The notes: generated by a model not told the origin, from the sequence alone. Positions 50,801 to 61,242 are shown, counted from the stretch's first letter. The stretch is DNA of 64,000 nucleotides from Macrocystis pyrifera (GCA_031763025.1 JASSKH010000007.1:14532080-14596079), one strand, 5' to 3'. Numbers and translations are program-made.

Positions 50801-53800
50801 GATGATGATCCCAGACGCGGTGACGCTTGTCTCTCCGGGCGAACAGCTCTTGCGTTGTGAACGTTTGCTTGATTTGGCACGTATCGCAGTGAAAACACGG
50901 TGTGGAGATTCAAGATTCCGTGACAGTTACATTGCTCTTCGCTCGATCAGCTCTTGCTTGAGTTTGATTTTATTCGTATAATGGTACAGACGCCTGGCAG
51001 TGAGCCGAAATAGTGATAGTCCCAGATGCGAGGAAGCTTTACTGCTCGCATGGTCGGCTTTTGCGCGAACTTTGACTGTGTAGATACGCCTCGCAGTGAA
51101 ACGCGATGCTGATAACTCGACTTAAGATAATTCTTTTTTTCGCACCATCGCATTGTTCTTTCATGCTCTTAAGCACCATAATAGACTATGCCGCTACTGC
51201 GATACCCCAGCCGATGCAAGGGGGCACACGACGCGAGCACTTGTGTTCCGGAAGTCCGGCAAGCTTGCTTACCTTTTTTTTTTCGCCGGTCCCCGCTATG
51301 TGTAATGCTTCAGGTGCACCAGCTGTTGAACAACTGGAACGAGCCGCAAAAGGCGAACTTCATCCGACACGTCACTCGCGAATATGAGGTAAGTTGTTAC
51401 CATCCCGCTACGTTGAGATAGCGTGATCTTGTGAACCAATTTGTTACCATCCCGCTATATTGAGATAGCATAATGATGTTGAGCAATGTGTTACCATCCC
51501 GCTACATTGAGATAGTAATAAGAATGCGAGGCAAGATTTTTATCATGCCGCTACGTTGAGATAGAGAGTGTAAGGATGTGAGACAAGTGTATCATCCGCC
51601 CCTCCCCCCATAACGTGACGCGCGAATATGGGGCTACTGTAGTTTCTCATCCATCCCCCTCTAACACTACTGTGGAGTAAGATAGGGCATGCCTTACTCG
51701 CTATATCGCGATGGTTGATATTTGTAACTGCCGTGAGCTGTAAACTGTGTGCGCCTGTGGAACTTTTTTTTTGGAGCGGTTTTTTTTTGGGTAGGACGAC
51801 ACGGATATCAGGCTTGACCCAGCTCGAAAGTAAGGCATGCGCCCTAGAAGGCATGGCCTATCCCCTGCCGGTTCATGGTTAGGCGGCCGTGTAGACTAGC
51901 GATTCGCTCCCTTAGTATAGTAATAGTATTAATAATAGTTTCGTCTGCATGCCACAAGTCGCACGACGGCGAGATGCGAAACCGTCCACTTCCCCCCCCC
52001 CACCCCGCTGGAAGTGGCCACAACCGAAAATGAAAGAACTCATTGAAGCTGTCATCCATGTGCAATTCCGCCTCACAAGCGGTTCTTGGTAGAATGCAGC
52101 TCACCCTTCACACGACTCGTCGCACACCTCACTTCTCTTCGTGTTTGGTGCAAGCAATGTCTGCCTGGTCGGTGAAAACCCGACGTGCTCCATCCCGGCA
52201 TTTTAGGGATGCGGAGTCATACGACTACGGCCATGCATGATATCGAGCATACACACCTCCGCTACACGGCTACTCCCGCCGGAGCCCGCTTCGACCACGC
52301 ACTCGCCTGCTATCACGGCGCGAAGCCGGGCTGTTGTGGCTATAGGCACCGCGCCCCCGAAGCAGTCCACTTCGAATCAACCAGATTGCGCCGCTTTTTG
52401 GTCCTGCGCTTGACGCCCCCACGCCCCGACGAGCGCGGGCCGGCGCGGCGCGTGAGGGCCGGTTCCGCCTTGTGTGCACCCCAGCCCCCCACCCACGCCG
52501 AGATCCGGGGCCGAAGTGCCCCAAGTCAGCGAGCGCGCCCTCGAGGCCACACTATTCAAAAATATAAATGACATTCGAGACCTACGGCCTACGGCCTGCA
52601 CTCTGTTTTCTGTACGAGCTGACGGATAGTTTTCTCTGCATGTAACACGTCGCATTTTTCGTTTGTGCGCGTTGGGTTTCCACACGAAGGCGGTGGGACC
52701 CTGGGGTCAGCAGCACGTCCTATGATATAGCGAGGTTGCCCTAGCCCCCGCTCGCGTCTAGTTGTGGTTTTGCTGCTATTTAATAATAGTTGTTAGTATA
52801 GTAGGAGTGTGGGCTGTCTCACTACAGTACACATATGATTGGTTTATATATGTGTGGGCTTCACGGCTGCTACAGCACTATTACGGGGGACCGTAGTAAA
52901 TAGGACCAAATGTTGTCAGTAAAAACAGGAAAATATATTGGTTTTTGTGTGTACCGTAGGTCCTATTTACTATGGTCCCCCGTAATAGTTAATGCTTGGA
53001 CGAGTCCTGTAGATATTGGCGGTGAGGCAAAGTAGGCCAACTCTACTATTGGTAATTAGTAACTAACCCAATCTTAGGCACAAACGCGCCAGTCTGAAAC
53101 ATAAACGCAGAACTCCGCAAAATTTGGGTTCGCAACTAACTGTAGTATCTACCAGTATCTACCAGTACTCTTATCAGCAAGTCAGTTGAAAAATGGCCGT
53201 TATTTTTCGTCCCACATAAAGCTTCTTATGGGTTGGGGTCAGGGTTGGCCCGTTTGAGAAGAGCAGCCTTGCTTTGGGGACAAACCGATCAAATTGTAGA
53301 AACTTTGTCGCCAAAACGGGACTGCAGTCCTAAAAAGGGAAAAGGGTTGATACAGGTTTAGGGGTACATTTTGAAATGATCGAAAAAATGGCCATTTCTT
53401 CCTTTTTCTTGGTTTTGGTTGATAAAAAAAAATGCACAGGCGTCTATGTAGCTGTCGTCTCCCCGAAGCTTGCGCTGATGTCAACACGCCAGTACGTAAC
53501 CCCTCTCTCTGCGTGCTCCCGAAACGTGTTTCCCCTCTTGTCGCGATTCGTGACACGACTATCTGCATATGTTCAGATCCACCAGCAGATGCGACACCCG
53601 CGAATCGTTAACCTCACGGACGTGTTCGAGATTTGCTGCGACTCGTTCGCGACGGTGCTAGATTACTGCCGCGGGACGGACTTGGAGTGCCTCCTGCGTG
53701 AGAGGAAGCAGCTCCCAGAGCGAGACGCGCGCGCGCTGGTGCTTCAGGTGGCCAGAGGGCTCCAGTACCTCAACACCGCTCAGGTGACCGACCGGGAGGA

Positions 53801-56800
53801 GGGCATTCTCAATTCTGATACCCATGAAAGTTTTTTATTTTGTCATTTTTGTGTGTTTTTTTCGAGCACAACGTTTACTTTCCAGCTCAACTCATGGGAG
53901 GTTTTCAAGGAGGGGGGTACGTCGTAGGGTATACTTCGAAATGGAATCTGGGGATACCCGCTGGGTACATTCCCGAGTATGACAAAAAATACTAGGTTTG
54001 GTACCCGGGTACCGCAGGATATTACGATCTTCCGATAGTGCGTTTAGGTATACACTCAGGGGATATTGGATACCTATCCAAGTATGACCATAACAGCCGG
54101 GTTTGGGTACCCGGGTACTCAGAGTGTTATCATATCCCAAGGGTGCGTTTAGTAGGGTGTATACTATGTAAATACTCTGGGGGTACAAGTACCTACCCGG
54201 AGTGTGACCAAAACAACCGGGTTTGGTACTGAGGTACCCCAGAGTATTATCATGTTCCAAGGATGCGTTTAGGTGGGTATATACTCTAGTACCCGCTGGG
54301 TACATACCCGAGTATGACCAAAAGGACCAGGGTTGGTGCGCGGGTACCCCAGAGAATCACCATTTTCCAAGGGTGTGTTTAGTAGGATGTATACTCTGGG
54401 AGTACCCGGTTACCTACTCGAGTATGACCAAAATGACCAGGTTCGGTACCCGGGTATTCCAGACAAAAATCATGTCCCAAGGATGCGTTTAGTAGGGTAT
54501 ATACTCTGGGGATACCCCGGTACCTTCCCGAGTATAACCAAAATGGCGAGGTTTGGTACCCGGGTACCCCAGATAAAAATCTTATCCCAAGAGTACGTTT
54601 AATAGGGTACATACTCTGGGGGTACCCGAATAACTGCCCAAGCATAACGAAAACGACCAGGTGTGGTACCCGGGTACCCCAGAGTATATTGTGAACAGCA
54701 GTACCCTACTACTGAGCAAACCAGTGGAGGTTTTTTATCCTCGGTGGTCTTGTGGACGAGCCGTGGTGACAGGTGCCGTCCCTTGCCTAGGCAATCATGG
54801 CATTATACGCACCCTGTAATACAGTATGTATACTATAACATGTATATCGTATGTACCAGGTATATAGTACGTCTATAGAGTAGGCCCCGGTGTGTGCTGA
54901 TGTGGCCTGGCGTGCTGTTTTGATGACAGGGCGAGGGAGAGAACCGGAGGGGGGCAATCATTCACTACGATCTCAAGCCCGGCAACATCCTGCTCGACGA
55001 GAACTGCGACGTCAAGATCACGGACTTCGGGTTGTCCAAGGTACGGTATCGCGGTAACACCGTACAAGCGTGTCAGCAGCGGTATGTAGCAGGCAGCGAT
55101 CGAACAACACGTGAGTCGTCCTTGGCCTAGTCTTTTTATTCGACCTTTTGACCTTTTGCGGGACAAATTATATGGAGTAGTGTGGGACAAGGGTGAACCT
55201 ACCCGTAGGAACATAGTCTTAAGGGGACGCTGTCATCCTCAGGAAGGCGTCGTCAAGTACGTCCCCGCGCGTAGGCGTTTCGGCAAAATATACGTACGAC
55301 TCGGAATTAGAGTGAGGGATTTGCAACCAAGATCCGTACCGTATTTCGTAGTGGTAGGATAGTTAATGCAAATATACAAGAATCCTGAGCTTGTTAGCCA
55401 TTTCTAGCCCTTTTTGAGGGCCGTATGAACTTTCCACTCACCACCCATCATGGGAGCGTAAGTTCGCCTCCCGCAGCATGTTCGACGACGACTACGAAAG
55501 AGATGTATGAACCGCCTGGCGAACAGCAATATTTAGTGAAGGCCATTTCTCCATCGGTTATGTTGCGATTGTGCTATGCTCCCTTGCGTGAGGCGTGAAA
55601 TGAAACAGCCAAGCGTTTTTGCGAGCTTTTTTGTGCGACTTGCTCGCAACTTCGAGTACACGATAACACCTCGTGAGTCGTTTCTGGTTGCCTACGACTG
55701 CCGTCTGACGCACCCGATGCCCTCTCATCCGGAGCATCCCTCAATTTCGCTGACTGTAGTTGCCTGCGAGGAGCTGTAGCTGTCCGCAAGTAAGGTGCAG
55801 TGCAAACGTTCAGTTGGGGGCTGTTTGTTCTCCTTTTGTGCACCCCAAATTCCGACCAATTTCGACTTCTTCTGCAACACCTCTGAGTCGAGGTGTAGGC
55901 CTCTGTTGAGAAGCTGCAGGAGATCAATCTTGAGAGAAACACAAGCTGCTGTGACGAACCTCTTTTCAGGTCACGGTCGCTCTCCTCCGGTATGCACGAT
56001 TCAGCCGAAGTTCTAAACGCAGCGAGTTAAAATAGCACATGATTTTTTTTTTTTTTTCGTTCCGATAAAACATATGGAGATTGCTGTTGATTGACCGGAA
56101 ACCCGGGGACCAGCAGACGCTCGAGTGCCAGCGTGCCCTTGCGCTTTTTTTTTGTACGTGTACTGCAGTCAGTCCCGTTATGGGAGAATTTGACTGATGG
56201 GACTGCATGCGCATACCAGGTAAGCAGTTTGCCCTACTGATTGAAGGGTTGAAGCTTGATAAACTACTGCTGTAGATTTTACGACAATTGGGGGGCTGTC
56301 TGTGGGTTGGAGGTTGGTTGGGTGGGTGAGTGGGGGACGGGTTGTGATTTAAATATTTTGGCAAAAAAGAGGGACGCGAGATGAAAGGGCGGTCACCTCA
56401 CTATAGTCTACGCCTCTCGGACTGACAACGCCCGTGATCACCTATGTACGCTGCCAGGTACATAGCTCTGCCTCTTCCAAGAGAACGGCACGCCAGGACC
56501 TGGGTTTTGTTTTCGCGAGAAAGACACTCCCCTCCCCTGGATGTCCTGACCTCGTGCCCACCTCCTGCTCATGCTTGCCTCCGGCATTGTTTGATAAACT
56601 CACCCTTGAAACGACTCAGATCCTTGAGATCAAGAAGGACACGGAGAGAGGTCCCGGAGGAGGAACTTCGATGGAGCTAACTTCCAAGGGGGCCGGGACG
56701 TACTGGTGGGTTCAGGTTCTTGTTTTTATTTTTATTTTTCCGCCGTACCCTACTCCATCGCCGCAGCCTATGGGTATTAGGGCCTCGCGTTTCAGCATCT

Positions 56801-57042
56801 TCGAGGTAGACGGTGCTACGCTGCGCTGCGCGCACAAACGAGATCGAATCAGTGCTCCCCCTCTGCACCATGTGTGTATAGGATGCCTGGCGACGTTGGC
56901 CGGGGGGTGATGCCTTTTGCCGCAACCAACATGCGTATTGATTCCACGCGACACGACACCAGCCGCGGGTGACCTCGCCTGAAAAATAATCAATGCTCCG
57001 TCTCGTCCTCATCCCATTCACCCCCCTCCCCTCTCCCCTCCC

Positions 57043-57074
<32 letters not shown>

Positions 57075-58953
57075 ACTTTGCCTAATGTATGTGCACTGTT
57101 TCCCGGCCAAAATCCAGGTATTTGCCGCCTGAGTGTTTTGGCGACAACCCTCGCATCAGCTCCAAGGTTGACGTTTGGTCCCTCGGGGTGGTGTTTTACC
57201 AGATGCTCTATGGTGTCCGCCCCTTCGGAGAGGGTCTATCTCAGGTAACAAACTAAACAGAGTCAAATGGCGTACGTAGGGTAGCTCTACAGGACCTGTA
57301 ATATATATATGCCCTGGTAGCCCAACCAACAAAACTTGCGCTGCGCTGGTGGATATTCAGAAAGTGGTACCGTTTGATACAGCATTTTTTTTTTGAAGCA
57401 TGCGATTTCAGCTTGAGAGCGCGTGGGTTCGCCCTCCCAATGATGTATCATGGACATTTGCAGCCCGGTCCCTGACCCCCCTTGACAGAGATGGCGTTTT
57501 TTTTGTCCTTCGATAAACGCGCGCTTTGAGTCCGCCAAAATGAAGGGCGGGACTTGCAGCAAAGGGGTCGTCGCTCCAGGTTTTAAAAAAACTGAAAAAT
57601 GCTAAAAAATGCCGGTCAGCTGTGACTTCAACCGATCGGTCGATACTCAACTTTATCAGCTGCGTGATAATCGTTCTCGCGTTTTCCATGATTTCCCCCG
57701 CGATTGACTACTGGGCGGTGACTCCCCTGGATGCTACCAGGGTCGACGAGACGATAATACTTACAGCTGGTTCGATTTCCAATTGACTTCGGCGAGTACC
57801 ATCTCCGTTTATACTGTAGGATTGGCTGGTTCGAGGGTGCACGAAAAGAAAAAAATCTGAGACGACACTTTATTTGCCGAGAGGTCTAGACAGTGTTCTA
57901 TTGCACTACTACTGTAGTAAAAAAACGTTTTTTTTTTCATCAGATGTCTCTTTTTTTTAATGGCACAGATTGGCGACGGACTTGAAACCGTTTGAAACCA
58001 CAAGTCCCGTTCTAGCGACAAAGCGCTCTAATTCTAAGTAGTTTGTCCCCAAAACTAAAAACTGCAGTCTTGGTAAAAGGTTAACGAGATTGGCCAGCAG
58101 AACTACGAGCGTAACGGACAACCAACAGCTACGATCAGCAATGCCTTGCGCGATCAGCCTCGATTATAACCATTGCACTCCCGAGTACCGTCCCCCCCTC
58201 CCCCTCTTTCACGCCTCCATCTTCTACTATTGCACTCCCGCGTAACGTACCCCCCACCCCCCCTTCTTCACGCCTTCGTTTTCCATGTTGAGTTCCCGTG
58301 TACCCCTCCGCCTCTCCCATTCACGCCTCCTGTGACCGCGTGCCGTTTGGCAATATATGAATAAAAGGTTGATGGTGAGCACCCACATGTTGGAGGTGTC
58401 CCTATAATAGGAGTAGGAACAGTGCTAGGAACGGTGCTAGGAACGGTTCTCTGTCTTGAAAGGGGTGCGTGGTCTATGGTCAAATGGCTAAGGCAAGCAA
58501 CAAATGAGTACCCCTCCCCCCCCCCCCCCCCCCCCCCCGTGATGTCCTGCTTCCCACTGTTTCGGTCACGCGTACCGTGCCCCCCCCCCCCCCCCCCCCT
58601 CCATTCACGGCTCTTTTTCCCATTGTTGCGCTCCTGCTACCCCCCTCCCCTCCCCCACATTGACGCCTCCCGTGACCGCTTCCCATTTGCCCCCGTTTTT
58701 TTTTCAGGAGAAAATTCTTCGGGAGAAGGTGATCGTGAACGCGAACAGGGTGGAATTCCCGTCCAAGCCCGTCGTCTCGGAGGAGGCTAAGTCGTTCATC
58801 CGGTCGTGCCTCACCTACACCCACGCGACCCGGCCAGACGTGCACGCTATGTGTGTCTTGCCCTACCTCGCTCATGCCGGCCGCGAAGCGCGGCGCGTGA
58901 CCAGCACCGAGTCACCCCTGCCCCTGTCCCCCTCCCCGCCCTCGCCACATTAA
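38828..58953 (+). CDS. TLK: Tousled-like serine/threonine protein kinase
   Basis: Sixteen exons: 38828-39012, 42686-42850, 43301-43557, 44456-45137, 45362-45478, 45971-46060, 47088-47206, 48966-49098, 50024-50133, 50463-50553, 51314-51388, 53577-53783, 54930-55040, 56620-56705, 57118-57244, 58708-58953. This gives about 932 residues, near the family norm. The N-terminus has the TLK motif [10 protein letters not shown], then a KRAR basic stretch, [11 protein letters not shown] and coiled coils (exons 4-9, VLHIRELKR). The kinase domain (about 619-895) has [12 protein letters not shown] (Lys649), HYDLKPGN (Asp757; HYD replaces HRD as in TLKs), DFG (775-777), GAGTYWYLPPE and the late-lobe Arg in HATRPDV. 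TLKs phosphorylate Asf1 and act in replication-coupled chromatin assembly. Intron 8 is GC-AG. Exon 4 needs one G removed from each of two G runs (7-G near 44536-44542; 5-G near 44833-44837). The ATG at 38828 has A at -3 and G at +4; the frame is open upstream to 38582, so an extra 5' exon is possible. Confidence 0.93.
39369..40160 (+). mobile_element. TIR element T1, copy B (TLK intron 1), best preserved
   Basis: The left end AGGCCGTTTCCTATGCGG and right end CCGCATAGGAAACAGCCTT are near-perfect inverted repeats extending about 40 bp inward. It contains a near-perfect 88-bp palindrome at about 39962-40050 and a CTG run at 39697-39725. No transposase is encoded, so it is non-autonomous. The right end touches a copia gag relic. 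Confidence 0.85.
39962..40050. repeat. 88-bp palindrome within T1 copy B
   Basis: The two arms, centred on TTTGGGCCCAAA, are reverse complements with only about three mismatches and one indel. They could extrude as a cruciform or form a long RNA hairpin when TLK pre-mRNA is transcribed. An equivalent palindrome is present in copy C. Confidence 0.9.
40165..40545 (-). mobile_element. Ty1/copia gag relic (TLK intron 1)
   Basis: A 128-codon minus-strand frame contains [26 protein letters not shown] and EPIDYEL. After a frameshift the next frame continues [19 protein letters not shown]. This order matches copia-type gag. The fragment is truncated at both ends and its C-terminal end touches T1 copy B. 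It is inactive and antisense to TLK. Confidence 0.7.
46297..46982 (+). mobile_element. TIR element T1, copy C (TLK intron 6), left end missing
   Basis: Matches copy B from the inner CCTATGCGGAAAAATCAG onward. The outer left inverted repeat (about 100 bp) is absent, and the right end has a short insertion (GCATATCGTAGG). The internal palindrome is intact at about 46779-46868. Confidence 0.82.
47977..48085 (+). mobile_element. MITE family M1, copy 13 (TLK intron 7)
   Basis: Has a 4-base insertion in the centre (TATTTTTTGTTGG); TA at the left flank, right end degraded. Confidence 0.86.
48267..48374 (-). mobile_element. MITE family M1, copy 14 (TLK intron 7)
   Basis: Inverted relative to copy 13, about 180 bp away, and shares its central insertion, so the two may be a duplicated pair. 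Confidence 0.86.
48464..48806 (-). mobile_element. tRNA-headed SINE, copy 2 (TLK intron 7)
   Basis: Full-length inverted copy of the SINE at 32332: tRNA-like head at 48806-48725 (B box GGGTTCAAGCCCC), same body, and an A-rich tail read as a T-run at 48464-48490. The left side abuts an ACATT repeat. Confidence 0.85.
48815..48834. repeat. (ACATT)n microsatellite next to the SINE
   Basis: Four ACATT units next to the head of SINE copy 2. Confidence 0.8.
49971..50005. repeat. (CCTTG)n before the TLK exon 9 acceptor
   Basis: About six CCTTG units end 19 bp before exon 9 and form part of the pyrimidine tract of intron 8. Confidence 0.88.
51389..51600. repeat. About 48-bp tandem repeat starting at a splice donor (TLK intron 11)
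   Basis: Four units of GTTACCATCCCGCTACGTTG + AGATAG at about 51396, 51443, 51490 and 51540. The first unit overlaps the exon-11 donor GTAAGTTGTTACC. Confidence 0.85.
52040..52245 (+). repeat. Interspersed repeat family R2, copy 3 (TLK intron 11)
   Basis: Full match to the 17493 copy, including the short inverted repeat CCGCCTC...AAGCGG. Confidence 0.72.
52881..52985 (+). mobile_element. MITE family M1, copy 15 (TLK intron 11)
   Basis: Near-consensus arms, TA on both sides; a good type copy. Confidence 0.92.
53258..53345 (-). mobile_element. Short hairpin MITE family M2, copy 2 (TLK intron 11)
   Basis: Opposite orientation: GCTTTGGGGACAAA...GACTGCAGTCC share the arms and the order of the 4800 copy. 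Confidence 0.6.
53865..53906 (-). mobile_element. SINE 3' fragment, left piece
   Basis: Matches the SINE tail region (TTTACTTTCCAGC... GGGAGGTTTT). It stops where the minisatellite at 53930 begins. Confidence 0.55.
53930..54690. repeat. Minisatellite, about 110-bp unit, about 7 copies (TLK intron 12)
   Basis: CGTTTAG marks recur at about 54041, 54146, 54266, 54376, 54486 and 54596. Each unit contains GGTACCCGGGTACCCCAGA and ACCCGAGTATGACCAAAA. The array sits between two halves of a SINE fragment. Confidence 0.88.
54719..54790 (-). mobile_element. SINE body fragment, right piece
   Basis: Resumes at GGAGGTTTT and continues through the SINE body (GGACGAGCCGTGGTGACAGG), on the other side of the minisatellite. 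Confidence 0.6.
57044..57073. repeat. 30-base C run (TLK intron 14)
   Basis: Forms the far pyrimidine tract 44 bp before exon 15. Confidence 0.9.
57990..58078 (+). mobile_element. Short hairpin MITE family M2, copy 3 (TLK intron 15)
   Basis: ACCACAAGTCCCGTTC, CTCTAATTCTAAGTAG, GTTTGTCCCCAAAAC and GACTGCAG equivalents occur in the same order as in copy 1. Confidence 0.65.
58160..58690. repeat. C-rich degenerate tandem repeats before the last TLK exon (intron 15)
   Basis: Units of about 60 bp (TGCACTCCCGCGTA, a C run, then TTCACGCCTCC) at about 58172, 58229, 58287, 58557 and 58626. They include uninterrupted runs of 23 C (58516-58538) and 20 C (58580-58599), and together form an extended pyrimidine tract. 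Confidence 0.75.
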
Positions 58954-59096
58954 TTAAAGACTGCTACAAAGAGATTTCGTTCATGCCCGCAGTTTTCTGG
59001 TTGGTCAATTTTTTTGGTCGGAATTTTTTATTGGTGGAAAACTGCGGGCACAAAATCTCATTCTCTGTATGAACTTTCTCTGGAAGGTTGCTTGCA

Positions 59097-59884
59097 ACAG
59101 CACGTCAACAGCGATATTGGTGTGCGGAGCGAACGCTTGTATTTTTGGGTGGGGAGGGGGGGAGGGGCTGGGGGGGGGGGGGGGGGGGGGGGGGGGGGTA
59201 CTCATGTCATGCATGGGCGTAATCGTATGACTAGCGGCGAAGCGCGGCGCTTGACGACCGTGACTCCACCCCCGCCACAAGGCCATAAGAATAAGAGATG
59301 CTAACAGATGCTATGAGGGTATCCCGACAATTCATTGCGTTGGCTAGAAGGTCCAGCTTTCTCCTATCAATACTATTAATACGATAACCTACTTGATCAG
59401 CAACACTGAGCAGGACGTCGACAGCGATATTAGTATGCGGAGCGAACGCTTGTGTTTTTGGGCAGGCGGGGGGAGGGGGGTGCGTTCATGTCATCCATGG
59501 CCGTAGTCGAATGACGTAGCCTGAACCCTCGCACCCCTCCAATATGCCGTGAGGGACGGAGCATGTCGGGTTTTCACCCACACGGCAGACATTGCTTGCA
59601 CCAAGCGCAGGGGGGGGGGGGGGTGTATGCGGAGCGAACGATTGTATTTTTTGGGTTGTTGTTGGGGGGGTAGTGGGGGTGCCTCACCATGTTGGCGTTG
59701 AAGCGCGGCGCGTGACGATCGTGACCCCGCCACAAGAGGAAGAGATTATCCTGAAGCTTGCAGCAGCACGTCGGTCAGCAATTAAGTATGAGGAGCGAAA
59801 GCTTGTAGTTTCGGTTGGGTTGGGTCAAGTATGCGGAGCGAACGCTTGTATTTTTGGATTCTGGGGGGGGGGGGGGGGGGGGGG
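59097..59884. repeat. Dispersed GCGGAGCGAACGCTTGTATT + G-run units
   Basis: The word GCGGAGCGAACG(C/A)TTGT(A/G)TTTTT, followed by a G run, occurs at about 59125, 59438, 59628 and 59832, with a weaker copy at 59791. G runs reach 29 (59170-59198) and 22 (59863-59884). Two segments (59233-59280, 59690-59740) resemble the end of TLK exon 16. Confidence 0.75.
59486..59606 (-). repeat. Interspersed repeat family R2, copy 4
   Basis: Reverse complement of the core: CATCCATGGCCGTAGTCGAA, GGAGCATGTCGGGTTTTC and AGACATTGCTTGCACCAAGC. Confidence 0.65.
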
Positions 59885-60461
59885 CATAGGTAGCCGAGAG
59901 TCTTCCTCAAGGAAGCTAGACGTGATGAGCTTATATTTATTGGTCCACTGCTGTTCGAGGAAGTGGACGCTCAACGTAGAGTGAAGCCTTGTGTAGCTCC
60001 ACGCAGAGCGGCACGCAAAAGTGTCGCACGATGGGCCACGCAAGGTGTAACACAAGGTGTAACTCAAGGTGCCGAGTGCCGCGAACTGCCGCTTTTGCAA
60101 CCTGTTTCAACCATTTGGGTGTGTATAATGCGTTTTGAGGTCATGCGCCCAGAAAAAGCGCCAGGGTGGGAACATACAATGTACCCTTTCGCGCACAGCA
60201 CCGATGGCCATTATGTAGCCTCTCGCCTGCTCTGTGGCAGGCAATTCGTCCAAATAGCTTTGGTTGGTGAGTTGTGGCCGCTGAGGTGCTTGAATCGATC
60301 TGCTGTTTTCTCGTACAGTACATGACGATTATATTTTCTCGACACCCATGCAAGGGTGTCGCGATGATAAACAATGCTGCCATGCGCGAACTGTTTTTAA
60401 GATGAGCTTCGACGTCTGCTCGAGCTCGGGCACTATCATACTCCGCAATGCGTGACTGACC

Positions 60462-60463
60462 TG

Positions 60464-60500
<37 letters not shown>
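60462..60500. repeat. (GCT)n microsatellite
   Basis: About 12 GCT units in intergenic DNA; no coding frame supported. Confidence 0.9.
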
Positions 60501-60501
<1 letters not shown>

Positions 60502-60960
60502 TAGTGGCAGCGGTGGTCGTGACTTCTACATACCTGGTATATTATTGCGTAGACCAAGTCGATGTCTAATGTTATTACTGTACTTCGAAGTATATGTTTT
60601 GCCCTCCGAGAATAAAATGTATCGTCTTGCTGTATACACGTATCAGTCTGACTAACTCTACCGAACTATTTGGAATATCACAACAAACACCGCAGTGCGA
60701 GTACGCATTATTAATATTAGTAGTAGCAGACTCTGTTCCATCCCTCTGAACCAACAACTGCCCCATGCATGGGCTTTCCATTCTTGGAAGGCTCTTAAGG
60801 CACACCTCTCTCCTCTATCGTGACTAAAAAAGCCAATACTGCTCTTGTACGGGTATGTACCACCGCATACGACAGGTGAGTCGTTGCATCATATACATAC
60901 ACTACTGTAACCGTAGTAGTATGATACAGCATACGGAAATACCAGCAGCAGCAGGTGGTA

Positions 60961-61066
60961 CTACGGAGCACCATAGTAAATAGGACCAAATATTGTTAGT
61001 AGAAATAGGGAAATATATGGGTTTTTATGTATACCATAGGTCCTATTAACTATCGACCCCCCGTAA
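60961..61066 (+). mobile_element. MITE family M1, copy 16
   Basis: Intergenic, downstream of TLK; left end CTACGGAGC diverged, right end intact. Confidence 0.86.
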
Positions 61067-61151
61067 TAGTGTGATTTCTCGTCCCCGCGGTTGCTCTGGT
61101 AATCTCAAGTCAAATCAAATCAAGTCAACTCGCAGGAGTAGCGCTACGGTC

Positions 61152-61242
61152 GGGCCAGTAGTCTTCGGAACAAGCCGTTGTCAAAGAAATGCACCTTACC
61201 GCTCTCGCCCCCCGGTGCATTCCTACTTGGTGAGTTTTTGTC
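61152..61242 (-). mobile_element. Diverged SINE body fragment
   Basis: Shares CTTC-GGAACAAGCCG, the CCCCCCGGTGCATTCCT stretch and TTTTTGTCGC in the SINE order. Confidence 0.5.
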
